Positions 15,810 through 25,055 of a stretch of 38,937 nt of DNA are shown piece after piece. The notes beneath the pieces are model-generated. The model had not been told where the DNA came from. It ran no database searches and saw only the letters and a list, made by a program, of their open reading frames with translations. The translations under genes were made by a program, and so were the position numbers. The DNA is from a virus. Each line of letters begins with the position of its first letter. Within the stretch, counting starts at the first letter, position 1. Where the stretch lies: positions 1 to 38,937 of IMG/VR virus record IMGVR_UViG_3300021197_001262. The stretch is one strand, 5' to 3'.

Positions 15810-18800
15810 TATCTAAAGGTTTTTTTTGACCTGTGAATGTTTCCGTTCTTCTTCTGTTCTACAATAACAGATATTTGCCCGAATAATTCCTCTACTGACA
15901 TATTGTAATTATTTATTTTTGAAAATCCATTTTCAATACTTTTTAATACTTCTGAATTATCGTTTTGAACTTGCATAACTCCAACTTGTCCAGCTGGAAC
16001 TAACAATCCTTTGTTATAGTAACTCATAATGTTAGCTAACTTTTCGTTTGAAGTGTCAAAACCTATTATTTTATTCTTAGAAGCTGGAACTATTCTTTCG
16101 TCTGGATGATTAATTGCTAGAAAACCTCCTTTATTATCTATAGGAGCACCGTCAGAGCTTAATCTATCAGCACCAATAAAGAACGAAGGTAAGGCGTTTA
16201 AAAGGCCTATAAGCCCAGCCATTTGTGCGCCAGTTTCTCCTAAAGCTTGTAATCCACCTTGTCCAGAAGCTACTTTTTGATTGAAAGTGTTTATACCTGT
16301 GCTTATCAATTCCATTCTCTGCTTTCTCTTTTGAGCTTTTTCAATTCTCTTTTGACTTTCTTCAATTGCTTTTTCTTCTGCTAATATAGATTCTTTTGCT
16401 TGTTCATTACCAGCTATTGCAGATTGCTTTATTAAATCAATAGTTCTTTGTGAATTAGCTATTAATCTATTTTGTCCTTCAATAGCTGTATCTATTGAGT
16501 CGCTAATCATAGAGTTTAGAGTTGTAAAAGTGCTAGAAACAGTATTTAAAACATTTGTGTAAGTTTCCTTTAGTTTTTCAGCTTCTTGTTTTCTTTCTAT
16601 TTCCTCCGCTTTTCTTTGTGATTTTCTTTCAGCTATTAAAGCTCTAGCGTCGTCAGCTTCTTGTTTTTGAATAGAAGTTTTTAACTCTTTATTTAAAGCT
16701 TCTTGTCTTCTTACATCATCATCATATACCTTTTGCTTTTCTTCAGCTTCTTTTAGTCTAAATTTATCTCTAATCTCAGATAGTTCTAACTGTAAATTTA
16801 TTTCTAATTGTATTCTTAAGTTGTTTTCTATTTCAGTATTTCCTTTTATAGCTTTTAGCTCTCTATCAAATTTTGTATTTGTAGCTTGTACTTCTCTTTC
16901 TTCATCATCTTTTAAAGCTTGTATTCTTAAATCTTCAGTTCTTCTAAGGAATGATTGTAAATTCTTCTCTCTTTTTACAGCTTCTGCTTGTTGTGATTTG
17001 GTTAACTTTATGTTTGATAACTCAGCTTTTCTTTCACTTTCTTTAATAGCTTTATCCAAAGCTAATTCCCTTTCGTTTAAACCTTCTATAGTTCCTTGTA
17101 TTCTAGCTTCACTAACTGGAGCTTGTATACCTTGTTCGTCTTCAATTATCAACTGTCCTGACCTTATTTTATTTTGGTCGTCAATTTGTTTTTTTAAAGC
17201 TTCTCTTTCTTCTTTTATTATTTGCTTTTTCTTCTTAAGCAAATCTATATCTACCTTATTAGAATCTTCTCCTAATGTTTTTCTTTTTTCTGCATCCTTT
17301 CCTAGCAAATCGAACCTATCTTCTAAAAGCTTTTTTTCTTGTGAATTAACATCTCTTTGAACTTCTAAAGACTCTTCCCTAGATTTGTTAAACTTTTCTT
17401 GAGCTTCTATAGATATATCTACTGAATCGCTAAACGCATAATAAGCAGAAGTAGCCAAAGCTAAAAGAGCAATAATTAAACCTAAAGGATTTGCCTTCAT
17501 AGCTAAATTAAACGCTTTAACAGCTTTAGACCCTAGTAATACGGCTGTAGTCTGTATTCTTTGAGCTATTGTTGAGGCTTTTGTTGCTGCAGTCCAAGCC
17601 GTTGTTAATACTGCATTTATTTTAGTGCCTATAGCATAAGAAGCTAAAGTAGATATAGTAATTCCTAGTACTTTTATTAAAGTTTCCAAGTTCTTAGCTA
17701 AGAATACTATTACAGCGCTAAGAGCATTACCGCCTTGTGTGGAGTCGTTTAGCTTTAATATAAACCCATCCCATGCGGAAGTCAATAGTTTAATTGCTCC
17801 ATCTAATGTCTTTAACTTTTCATTAGCTAAATCTTTCGCAGCGTTTCCGTTGTTTTCTATCTCTTTAGTTAATTCTTTTACTTTATCTCTATTGTCTGCT
17901 AGTATTATCCCTAGTGTAGCTGATTCTTTACCAAATGTTTCAGAAGCTACTGAAGCAACTTCTAAGGCTGTTTTCCCTTCTTCTTGTGCTTTTGTTATTT
18001 GATTTAATCCAAATTCTAACGTTTTTCCTTCTTCTGCTAGCTTTAAGAAAGAACTAGATAATAAACGTCCTGACCTACTAGCTTTTATTCCGTTATCAGT
18101 TAAAACACCTAATAAACCTAAAGTTTCCTCTAAAGATATATTTAATGTTTTTGCAGTTGGAGCTACAAAAGAAAGAGATTCTTTTAATGCTTGAAAATCT
18201 AGCTTTGATTTTTGCGTACTTCTAGTAAGTGAATTAACTATATTATCAGTATCATTAACAGTTAAATTAAAAGACTTCATTGTAGAACCTACAAGTTCAG
18301 CGGATTCACCTAGTCCAGCATCTAAAGCTGTTGCTAAATCTAATGTATTTTTTGTAGCTCCAAGTATTTGAGTTTGTGTAAAACCAATTCTAGCGTAAGC
18401 TGTTTGTAACTCACCTACTTGTTTAGCTGTAAACTGTGTTGAACTACCGTATTTTATCTGACTAGCTGTAAGGCGTAGTGTTTCTACTCTAGTTTTATTC
18501 AAAACACCCGCTAAGGTTGCATTTTGAAGCTCAAACTCTCTAACGGAATTAACAGCACTTTTAACAACTCTAAAAGCACCCATTATTCCAAAAGTTATAC
18601 CAACCTGACTACCTAAATCCCTGAATCTAAGCTTTAGACGTTCTGTATAATTACCTACATTTCTAAAAGTGTCACCTGTTGTTTTATCCAATCTTTTCAA
18701 CCTAGCATCCCCTAATTGAGCACTCCTAGTTACTTTATCGTAAGCTTTAGACAGTTTATTCCATGCTATTGAGTTCTTTTGACCTTTATCCTCAAGAGCC

Positions 18801-19285
18801 AACATTTCAGCCCCTAGTCTTTTTGATTCATTCTTTAATTTTAAAGTCTCATCTGAAAGTTTAGTATAAGCGTTTTTTTGACGTTCACTAGTTTTTATTG
18901 CATCTCTTTGAGCTTTATTAGCTTTGTTAGTTTCTTGTTGTAACTCAATTAAAGCTTTGTTTTCTTTATTTATCGCGATTATCTTTTTAGCTTCTGCCGT
19001 TTCAGTTGCTTTAATAAGTTTTAAACGCTCACGTTCTATTGTAGTTAACTGCTTGGTGTTTTCAGATTGTTTCTTATATAAAGTTTCTAGCTTTTCAACT
19101 TTAGCCAATAATTTAGCGAAATCTTCAGTATTTATAACTGGCTTAATCTCTGTATTCTTAGCTAATTCCAATAAAGCTTTATTGTTCTTTTTCAACTGAT
19201 TTTCCCAGTCTTTAAATTGCTTTATTACATCTTCAATCGTACCATCTTTTATGATTTGATTCTTATCAATTGGTTGTTCAGCCAT
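15809..19285 (-). CDS. Tail tape measure protein
   Basis: 1158 residues, the longest gene, as usual for this class. The N-terminal 200 residues are coiled coil. The middle holds the PhageMin_Tail-type region, with the blocks SSTQFTAKQVGELQTAYARI and TDNGIKASRSGRLLSSSFLKL. Hydrophobic stretches follow (ALSAVIVFLAKNLETLIKVL and NPLGLIIALLALATSAYYAF), then another long coiled coil rich in Lys/Glu. It sets tail length and helps DNA ejection. The three plus-strand reading frames inside are shadows of the coiled coil. Confidence 0.95.
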   Translation of the reverse strand: MAEQPIDKNQIIKDGTIEDVIKQFKDWENQLKKNNKALLELAKNTEIKPVINTEDFAKLLAKVEKLETLYKKQSENTKQLTTIERERLKLIKATETAEAKKIIAINKENKALIELQQETNKANKAQRDAIKTSERQKNAYTKLSDETLKLKNESKRLGAEMLALEDKGQKNSIAWNKLSKAYDKVTRSAQLGDARLKRLDKTTGDTFRNVGNYTERLKLRFRDLGSQVGITFGIMGAFRVVKSAVNSVREFELQNATLAGVLNKTRVETLRLTASQIKYGSSTQFTAKQVGELQTAYARIGFTQTQILGATKNTLDLATALDAGLGESAELVGSTMKSFNLTVNDTDNIVNSLTRSTQKSKLDFQALKESLSFVAPTAKTLNISLEETLGLLGVLTDNGIKASRSGRLLSSSFLKLAEEGKTLEFGLNQITKAQEEGKTALEVASVASETFGKESATLGIILADNRDKVKELTKEIENNGNAAKDLANEKLKTLDGAIKLLTSAWDGFILKLNDSTQGGNALSAVIVFLAKNLETLIKVLGITISTLASYAIGTKINAVLTTAWTAATKASTIAQRIQTTAVLLGSKAVKAFNLAMKANPLGLIIALLALATSAYYAFSDSVDISIEAQEKFNKSREESLEVQRDVNSQEKKLLEDRFDLLGKDAEKRKTLGEDSNKVDIDLLKKKKQIIKEEREALKKQIDDQNKIRSGQLIIEDEQGIQAPVSEARIQGTIEGLNERELALDKAIKESERKAELSNIKLTKSQQAEAVKREKNLQSFLRRTEDLRIQALKDDEEREVQATNTKFDRELKAIKGNTEIENNLRIQLEINLQLELSEIRDKFRLKEAEEKQKVYDDDVRRQEALNKELKTSIQKQEADDARALIAERKSQRKAEEIERKQEAEKLKETYTNVLNTVSSTFTTLNSMISDSIDTAIEGQNRLIANSQRTIDLIKQSAIAGNEQAKESILAEEKAIEESQKRIEKAQKRKQRMELISTGINTFNQKVASGQGGLQALGETGAQMAGLIGLLNALPSFFIGADRLSSDGAPIDNKGGFLAINHPDERIVPASKNKIIGFDTSNEKLANIMSYYNKGLLVPAGQVGVMQVQNDNSEVLKSIENGFSKINNYNMSVEELFGQISVIVEQKKNGNIHRSKKTFR

Positions 19286-19752
19286 TACAATACTTTTATA
19301 TAATTAAAAAACTCCTTTGCAGTTATTTCTGTAGCTATTATTCTAGCTCCTCCTATTCCAATACTAGTTTTAGCGATTATTTCGTCCCATTTTACAGATT
19401 CTTCACTAAATAATTCTTTAGCTAATTTTGTTTTCTCCATGAATAACTGATTTACCTCAGTATTTAATCGACTTCCCTCTTTAGGATTTAACAAGTATTC
19501 ACGAAGTTTTGTAGCGTATTTAAAACAAACCTTCTTAAACTTCTTTATTTCGATAGTTTCAGAGTCCATTGTTAGTACATATTCATCTTGAATTTTAAAC
19601 CATGCAGAAATAGTGTCATTATTTATAACGCCATCAGTAGAAACATGAGACAAGTCCCCTTTACTAGCTTTAATAAACTTTTCTAATACTATGTTGTCCC
19701 AAGTATAGTTGCCTATCTTTTCCTTTTTTTTCTTTTTCTTGAATAATCTCAT
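19285..19752 (-). CDS. Putative tail assembly chaperone
   Basis: 155 residues, starting with a polylysine run (MRLFKKKKKKEK). No motif, but it lies between the tape measure and the tail tube, where gpG/gpGT-type chaperones occur. I saw no second frame that would make a frameshift fusion; the A-rich start codes for the lysines. Neighbours overlap by one and four bases. Confidence 0.5.
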   Translation of the reverse strand: MRLFKKKKKKEKIGNYTWDNIVLEKFIKASKGDLSHVSTDGVINNDTISAWFKIQDEYVLTMDSETIEIKKFKKVCFKYATKLREYLLNPKEGSRLNTEVNQLFMEKTKLAKELFSEESVKWDEIIAKTSIGIGGARIIATEITAKEFFNYIKVL

Positions 19753-20183
19753 CTTTTACTTAGTATTAAGTCTCGTATATTTTCCGATATCTCTGGCTGA
19801 ATAAACGCTATTGATTCTTTTGTTAATCCTATTATTTTACCATAATTAGATTCTAATTCGTACTTATCTACCCAACGAGCTTTTAACTGACCATTAAAAT
19901 AGTATTTAACACTGTCGTACATTTCCCCAGTATCTTTAAAAGTCATGTGGTCATAACGTTTATTTTCTGCTCTTTTAAAAGCAACTGTAACAGATGAATA
20001 GTCTGGTGTCTTACTTCCGTCAGCTAAAACACCTTTATTATATAGCTGTTCGTCTGTGTTTAAATCTGCCATTTGCTCCAATACACTACTGCTATAAGCC
20101 ACTTTCTCAACATCTTTAACTTTTAGTTTTGATATTTTAGCAACAAATAAACCTAATTTAGTATTTAGCAAGCCTTTAGCCAT
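19749..20183 (-). CDS. Hypothetical neck or tail-completion protein
   Basis: 144 residues. The stretch YDHMTFKDTGEMYDSVKYYF resembles parts of phage virion morphogenesis proteins (HK97 gp10-type), where 'DTGxMxxS' is common, but this is weak. It starts right after a terminator and a -7-like box (TATCTTTG at 20196-20189). Confidence 0.5.
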   Translation of the reverse strand: MAKGLLNTKLGLFVAKISKLKVKDVEKVAYSSSVLEQMADLNTDEQLYNKGVLADGSKTPDYSSVTVAFKRAENKRYDHMTFKDTGEMYDSVKYYFNGQLKARWVDKYELESNYGKIIGLTKESIAFIQPEISENIRDLILSKR

Positions 20184-20188
20184 AATTT

Positions 20189-20228
20189 CAAAGATACAAA
20201 AAAAGGGTAAACTTTACGCCTACCCTTT
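20189..20228 (-). terminator. Terminator hairpin inside the tail operon, with a -7-like box behind it
   Basis: Arms 20221-20228 and 20202-20209 (8 bp, AAAGGGTA with TACCCTTT, loop of 11) are followed by about seven U residues. TATCTTTG at 20196-20189 follows at once, 6 bases before the ATG at 20183, without a TTG at 19 bases. It could lower expression of the downstream genes relative to the abundant tail-tube gene. Confidence 0.7.
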
Positions 20229-20232
20229 AATT

Positions 20233-20385
20233 TTACTTTTCTTCCTTTTTAGCCTTTTTAGTCGCTTTTCTTTTTATCTTACTTAGCACCGATTTAAGAC
20301 TTGGATTAGTTTTCTCTGTGAAAATCTTTTCCAGTTCTTCGTTAGATAATTTCTTTAACGCTTCAAGGTTGTAAACAACTCTCAT
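20233..20385 (-). CDS. Small basic protein after the tail tube gene, 50 residues
   Basis: MRVVYNLEALKKLSNEELEK at the start and a very lysine-rich end. The ATG overlaps the stop of the tail-tube gene as TAATG, and a terminator follows, so it is co-translated with that gene. Function unknown. Confidence 0.7.
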   Translation of the reverse strand: MRVVYNLEALKKLSNEELEKIFTEKTNPSLKSVLSKIKRKATKKAKKEEK

Positions 20386-21314
20386 TAAGGTACTAAAGTA
20401 GTAACTTTATCAGATACATAACCACTAGCTGGCGCAAGGTTTGTGATTAAAGTATCTCCACTCGTTTGAGAAGCGAAAGTTAATACATATCCAGTAGCTG
20501 AAGCTGTAGCCGTTAATACAGTTACAGGCGTTCCATTATTATCAATAAGGAAATCAGCAATTGTAAGCCCATTAATTAAAGAGCTATTACCTAAGATTCC
20601 ATATCCGTATAAAGTTGCCTTAACTTCTAAAGAAGTTGCTGTAGTTGGTGCAGTTCCTTGAACTAATAAAGCTCCTTTTGCTTCGTAGTTTTCGCTAATA
20701 TCGAAATCGTGTTCGTCTGGAGCAATAACAACCCAATTTTTATAACTCATAGAGTTTGGAAAATCTATTGTTACAGCAACTTGAGGAACACCAGTATCTG
20801 ATTTAATAGGAGTTACTACAGTAGTCCATTTTTGAACTGGCAAAGGATATACCTTTTGGTCTGAAGCTATTTCGTTTCTATCAGCATAACCAACAATTGA
20901 TCCATCAGCTAAATAAAGGAAAGTATCAGGATTTTTACAATCTAAATCTTTTACATTTCCGTTGAAAATAGGATTAGTTTCTGCAACGATAAAAGTCATT
21001 TGCAAATTACCATCTCTAACAGTAGAGCTTGTACCATCTTCCCAATCTACGGTAACACCGTCTTGAGGTTCAAATGCCGTGTTCTTTATGTCGTAAATAA
21101 CATGCAACCTTTTACCAGAGTCAGGTTCTAAAAACATTCCTTGAAAAAGAGACTCAGGAACTGGAACCGTTGATACATCAATACTCGCTTTTATACCTCC
21201 GTCCTTTCTTTGGATGGGCATAGGTGCAACAACCTTTTGTAAGACTTTCTTACAGTCTTTTTCTTGTCTTAAAGAGCTAATACCCTTTTCTGAACAATCG
21301 CATAATTCTGCCAT
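20385..21314 (-). CDS. Probable major tail (tube) protein
   Basis: 309 residues, beta-rich, without membrane segments. It lies between the neck genes and the tape measure and is followed by a terminator, as expected for a highly expressed tube protein. The last ~80 residues (about 230-309) look like an extra immunoglobulin-like domain. Two cysteines sit near the start (ELCDCSEKG). Assignment by position; the family is not recognised. Confidence 0.6.
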   Translation of the reverse strand: MAELCDCSEKGISSLRQEKDCKKVLQKVVAPMPIQRKDGGIKASIDVSTVPVPESLFQGMFLEPDSGKRLHVIYDIKNTAFEPQDGVTVDWEDGTSSTVRDGNLQMTFIVAETNPIFNGNVKDLDCKNPDTFLYLADGSIVGYADRNEIASDQKVYPLPVQKWTTVVTPIKSDTGVPQVAVTIDFPNSMSYKNWVVIAPDEHDFDISENYEAKGALLVQGTAPTTATSLEVKATLYGYGILGNSSLINGLTIADFLIDNNGTPVTVLTATASATGYVLTFASQTSGDTLITNLAPASGYVSDKVTTLVP

Positions 21315-21336
21315 TTTATTTATTTTTTATTTTTAT

Positions 21337-22074
21337 TTAACAATTACAATCGTACATTTTATTAATAGGCAATGTCAACCTAAGTTCAACCGCTGAAAGT
21401 TTACTATCTATTATGTTTGCTATAGTGCCGTTTGTACCTTCTTGTCCAAATTTCGGGAACTCGTAAGTATCAAAAGGCATGTCATCACTCATAAACGCCA
21501 TCTTATTTCTTTTAATAGCGTTTATAAATTCATGTAGCATTGAGTTTAATGGTATAATGTTTTTATTTAAAAACTGCTTAGTCGTATCGTTTGCAAAGTC
21601 AGCACTACAAGCAAAGAACATTCTAATGTCTGATTCTCTCTCTAAAGGGTTTAAATCATCATTTAAGAACGTTTGTTTAACTAATGGAGTAAATGATAGC
21701 CATGTCATAGGAAGTTTATTTCTTTCATCATCGCTAAATTGCAACCATTCGGTATTAGTAGCTCTTTTAGTCCCTCTAAAGTAGTAGAAGTTTTCTACAT
21801 TTAACTTTTCACCAACTGCAATAATAGTACTAGGAGTAGGTAAAAGAAGTTTATACACGTTGTCTGGTAGCTTTTCAGCTATTTTAAAAACATCTACACC
21901 TCTGTTTACCTCACTAAACAAAGAAGCCCATTTATCATCACAAAACACAACATCTTGATACCAGTCTGAATCTATTTGGTAAGGGGCAGTTACCGAAGAA
22001 ACAACAATAGAAGTGTCAATATTTAATTGAACTTCATCATGTATGATATCGTCTATGTTTTTAGGCTTTGACAT
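21337..22074 (-). CDS. Hypothetical neck/tail-terminator region protein
   Basis: 245 residues, no known motif, ending in a cysteine pair (MYDCNC). Position between the connector candidate and the tail tube suggests a tail terminator or completion protein. Mixed alpha/beta look. Confidence 0.5.
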   Translation of the reverse strand: MSKPKNIDDIIHDEVQLNIDTSIVVSSVTAPYQIDSDWYQDVVFCDDKWASLFSEVNRGVDVFKIAEKLPDNVYKLLLPTPSTIIAVGEKLNVENFYYFRGTKRATNTEWLQFSDDERNKLPMTWLSFTPLVKQTFLNDDLNPLERESDIRMFFACSADFANDTTKQFLNKNIIPLNSMLHEFINAIKRNKMAFMSDDMPFDTYEFPKFGQEGTNGTIANIIDSKLSAVELRLTLPINKMYDCNC

Positions 22075-22078
22075 TTGA

Positions 22079-22567
22079 TTAATTTGCTAATAGTTTTCCT
22101 TTAATACCTTTGAATGTTGGGTACACTTCTAAATTCTCTCTAATATAAGATTGTATATTAATAAAAGTATATACAGAATCATTATATATTTGATTGTTAG
22201 CCATAATAACTGAAACTTTCTCGCTATTCTCTGATAATGTAGATTGTTGCCCATTTAATGAAGCTGTAATCCCATCAGTTTGGTAATAATCGAAATAAGT
22301 AAACCCTAACAACATTCTAACAACTCCTAAAGACTTTATATGTCTACCGCAACTGTCAGACTCAAAAAACTTATCTCTAAGCTTTAAATAGATTGGGTCG
22401 CTTGCAGTTACTCCAACTAAATACAATGCGTACAACTCAGCTCCTAATAATTCATTCATTATTGAAAACTCTGTTTCATCAATAACAGTTTGAATATTGG
22501 TTACATTATTAGCGTTCTTAGTAATCAAGAATCTACCAACAAAATCAGAAGGGGTTAATATACTCAT
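22079..22567 (-). CDS. Head-tail connector (gp6-like), DUF6712 type
   Basis: 162 residues, helical. The pattern DETEFSIMNELLGAELYALYLV near the start and GVVRMLLGFTYFDYY in the middle matches connector/adaptor proteins of Bacteroidota phages as I recall them. It follows the capsid gene in order, as in HK97-like phages. Confidence 0.65.
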   Translation of the reverse strand: MSILTPSDFVGRFLITKNANNVTNIQTVIDETEFSIMNELLGAELYALYLVGVTASDPIYLKLRDKFFESDSCGRHIKSLGVVRMLLGFTYFDYYQTDGITASLNGQQSTLSENSEKVSVIMANNQIYNDSVYTFINIQSYIRENLEVYPTFKGIKGKLLAN

Positions 22568-22737
22568 TATACTATTTTAGCTTTTTTTAGGTTAACTAAT
22601 TGCTGTGCGTTTAATGAAGATGTAAAAGACTTATCACCTTTTTTAAAGTGTAAATTATCTTCTAAAAATTCAACCTCTACAGTCTTTTTATTGTTATTCA
22701 ATTTAACAACTTTTTTTACTTCCTTTTTCTTAGCCAT
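22567..22737 (-). CDS. Small basic protein after the capsid gene, 56 residues
   Basis: Starts MAKKKEVKKVVKLNNNKKTV. The stop overlaps the ATG of the connector gene as TAATG. Probably a minor head-tail joining component; function unknown. Confidence 0.65.
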   Translation of the reverse strand: MAKKKEVKKVVKLNNNKKTVEVEFLEDNLHFKKGDKSFTSSLNAQQLVNLKKAKIV

Positions 22738-22751
22738 TTTTTTAAGTTATA

Positions 22752-22802
22752 TAACCGCTCTAATATTTCTATCAAAGCGGTTAATTAGTAATTCAGCGGT
22801 TA
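22752..22802 (-). terminator. Hairpin with a duplicated arm after the capsid gene
   Basis: TAACCGCT (22752-22759) can pair with AGCGGTTA at 22776-22783 (loop 16) or with the copy at 22795-22802, giving two mutually exclusive 8-bp stems. No long U-run follows on the minus strand. It probably trims or stabilises the capsid mRNA. Confidence 0.5.
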
Positions 22803-22808
22803 CGTTAA

Positions 22809-24071
22809 TTAAGGTGCAGTTATTGTAGTTATTGCAGTTGCAACATCCGAACACTTCATAAAAGCATCACGCTTAATTGTAGGCACATGGAATTGTATTC
22901 TTTCCATAGCTACAAACGTTACAGTTTCATGCTCAATGTTATCTTTATTTTCAAAAGATGTTTTGACAGATATACTTTGTCTGTCTAAAATTTCACCTTG
23001 ATTTTTATCAAACACATATAAAGTATTAGGTGCAACTATAGGTGAAGTAATTACCTCCATACCAGCAATTGTAGCAATACTATCGCTCATAGTTTGGATT
23101 AATTTATTTCCGTTAGCATCTTTTAAGTTTCTGTATTTAACAAAATCTGTAAAGTTCATAACTACAGTGCCAGCCATCCAAGAGTTTTGCTCTCCAAAAA
23201 CAGATATTTGCGCACCCATAGCATCAACTAATTGCTCTAAGTTAGCGTCTTGAAAAGCACCTACAAAAGGAGCTAAAACATTAGCTGGATTGAACTCAGA
23301 AGCAATAGTATTAATACTTAACATATCAGTTGCTCCAGTTCCAGTTCCAAGTAATAATTCGTAATCAGCTTTTAACTTAATAGACTCATTAATCAACTCT
23401 TTTAATTCAGCTTCAACCCATGTGTAATCATCCAACATGTCGATACATGCGTCTATAATATCACGAATTTTCGCCATTTCTACAGTCTTAACTTCCCAAG
23501 TCTTTTTGGTTGTATGAGTAGAAGTAGCACAAGCAACAACAAATTTAGCGTCACGCGTTACAACATTCTCTTCTCTATACTTGAAGTACTCAGTAGACAC
23601 AGGTTTACGTCTAAACAACGGTAAAATAGCCGTGCTTCTAACTGGCTTTCTAATAGTTCCAGCTTCTATCTGAGCATAAGCATCACGCCCAACAATATCA
23701 GGGGCAACTTGTGAACCTTTTAATGTAATATCAAAAGCTTTAGCGTTAGTCTTATTAGCTTTAATATTCTTTAAAACCTCTGAGTTATCAGTAATAAACT
23801 GCTTTAATGCATTAGGCATTGGCTTTCCTCCTTCAGAATTACCTTTAACAACTAAAGAGATTCTTTCAATCTCATCTAAATGCTCTTTTAACTCAGTATT
23901 TAGCTTAGTTATCTCTTCTTTAGAGACGTTGTTTTCTTGAGCTTTAGCAATTGCTTCCTCAATTTCTCCCTTTCTTAATTCAGCCTCGTGAGCTTCTTTT
24001 GCGATTTGGTAAGCCTCTTGCTCTTCAAGCTTCATTGCTACCACCTCTTTTAATGTTTTCTTTTTGAACAT
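22809..24071 (-). CDS. Major capsid protein, HK97 fold
   Basis: 420 residues. The first ~100 are charged coiled coil (KLEEQEAYQIAKEAHEAEL), the delta/scaffold domain removed by the prohead protease. The rest has the HK97-fold pattern, including FRRKPVSTEYFKYREE, NSWMAGTVVMNFTDFVKYRN and ERIQFHVPTIKRDAFMK. It lies downstream of the protease gene, the standard order. Confidence 0.93.
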   Translation of the reverse strand: MFKKKTLKEVVAMKLEEQEAYQIAKEAHEAELRKGEIEEAIAKAQENNVSKEEITKLNTELKEHLDEIERISLVVKGNSEGGKPMPNALKQFITDNSEVLKNIKANKTNAKAFDITLKGSQVAPDIVGRDAYAQIEAGTIRKPVRSTAILPLFRRKPVSTEYFKYREENVVTRDAKFVVACATSTHTTKKTWEVKTVEMAKIRDIIDACIDMLDDYTWVEAELKELINESIKLKADYELLLGTGTGATDMLSINTIASEFNPANVLAPFVGAFQDANLEQLVDAMGAQISVFGEQNSWMAGTVVMNFTDFVKYRNLKDANGNKLIQTMSDSIATIAGMEVITSPIVAPNTLYVFDKNQGEILDRQSISVKTSFENKDNIEHETVTFVAMERIQFHVPTIKRDAFMKCSDVATAITTITAP

Positions 24072-24082
24072 TTTTTAGTTTT

Positions 24083-24886
24083 TTAAATGAATAAATGTAT
24101 GTTATTTTTTTGAGTGTCGTTTGACGGCTCGTTTGTTTGAGTGTTTTCTAACGGCTCAAATTCTTTTGTTTCTTCTATGTTTAATACTGGAGTCTGCGAG
24201 TTGCTACCAAATACAACAGCAGAACCTTCTAAAGCTTTTGCTTCTCCTACCGCCCAAAAATAACCAGTTGCTTCTACATCTTCTTTGTTGATTACTTGGT
24301 CAATGTATTTATCGTAGTTAGCTTTTTCCTCTTTATCATCTTCATGGTTAGAGTCTATACATAAATAAAGTTTATCCCAAATATATCTCATTCCAACAGA
24401 ATGCTCTTTTATTTGACCTTTTGCATACCTATCAAACATTGATTTATTAACCTCCTTCTCTATAACTGAAGTAGCAACTAAAGCTTCAACCTTATTACCT
24501 TGTATTTCTATCTCTTCAACACTAGGAGTTGAATTGTAGCTAATTACATTATCAAATATTGCTTTATGCTCTTGTAAATGTATAAATCTAGGATTATTTT
24601 TTACTGTTTGATTCCAACATCCTTTTAAGTGAACATCTCCATGTGAATCATACCAACCGCAAGAGTTAACAACAAACTTAACAGTAATTTCCTTTATATC
24701 TTCTATTGATTGATTAGCTTTATTAGCTATTGATTTACTACTTTGTAACTTATTATAAACTGCATCAGCATTTTTAACTGATATAATCTTAGTAGACTTC
24801 AAAGACTTTTTATTTTCTCTTAAAGCTTTATGTAAAGACTCTTTACTTTCAAATTCTTTTCCAATAAAATCTTTAGTTACTATCAT
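24083..24886 (-). CDS. Prohead (capsid maturation) protease
   Basis: 267 residues. The HK97-type serine protease signature is visible: His107 in LQEHKAIF and Ser163 in KEHSVGMRY. The residues WYDSHGDVHLKGCW and ALEGSAVVFGSNSQTP before and after are typical. It cuts the capsid scaffold domain during maturation. The C-terminal tail is Asn/Gln/Thr-rich and probably removed. Confidence 0.9.
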   Translation of the reverse strand: MIVTKDFIGKEFESKESLHKALRENKKSLKSTKIISVKNADAVYNKLQSSKSIANKANQSIEDIKEITVKFVVNSCGWYDSHGDVHLKGCWNQTVKNNPRFIHLQEHKAIFDNVISYNSTPSVEEIEIQGNKVEALVATSVIEKEVNKSMFDRYAKGQIKEHSVGMRYIWDKLYLCIDSNHEDDKEEKANYDKYIDQVINKEDVEATGYFWAVGEAKALEGSAVVFGSNSQTPVLNIEETKEFEPLENTQTNEPSNDTQKNNIHLFI

Positions 24887-24987
24887 TTTTTTATAATTTC
24901 GTTTGTTACTGCCGTTTTAAGCTTAGATTTATTAGCAGTTTTAATAGCATTTATCTCATCGCTAGTCAATTTTTTCTTATTTTCCAT
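24883..24987 (-). CDS. Very small basic protein, 34 residues, upstream of the protease
   Basis: Starts MENKKKLTSDEINAIKTANK. Its stop overlaps the protease start as ATGA, and it is the first frame after the divergent promoter at 25000, so it may be a true peptide or a leader that couples translation. Confidence 0.5.
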   Translation of the reverse strand: MENKKKLTSDEINAIKTANKSKLKTAVTNEIIKK

Positions 24988-24999
24988 AGTAAATATTAT

Positions 25000-25037
25000 C
25001 AAATGTATAATAATTTATGTAAATATACTTACATTTG
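25000..25037. promoter_or_regulatory. Divergent promoter region with mirrored -7 boxes
   Basis: TACATTTG reads rightwards at 25030-25037 (towards the portal) and leftwards at 25007-25000 (towards the 34-residue gene, protease and capsid). The two are exact reverse complements 22 bases apart. Neither has a TTG at 19 bases. The 22 bases between are AT-only except for one G and one C, so a shared activator site is possible. Confidence 0.5.
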
Positions 25038-25055
25038 GATAAATAATTCAACTTT

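Noticed and set aside
16821-17360. Long plus-strand reading frames inside the tape-measure gene (also 17739-18002 and 18924-19199)
   Set aside because: They mirror coiled-coil codons (Ser/Phe-rich antisense of Lys/Glu/Ala-rich helices) and have no promoter or gene-like motif.
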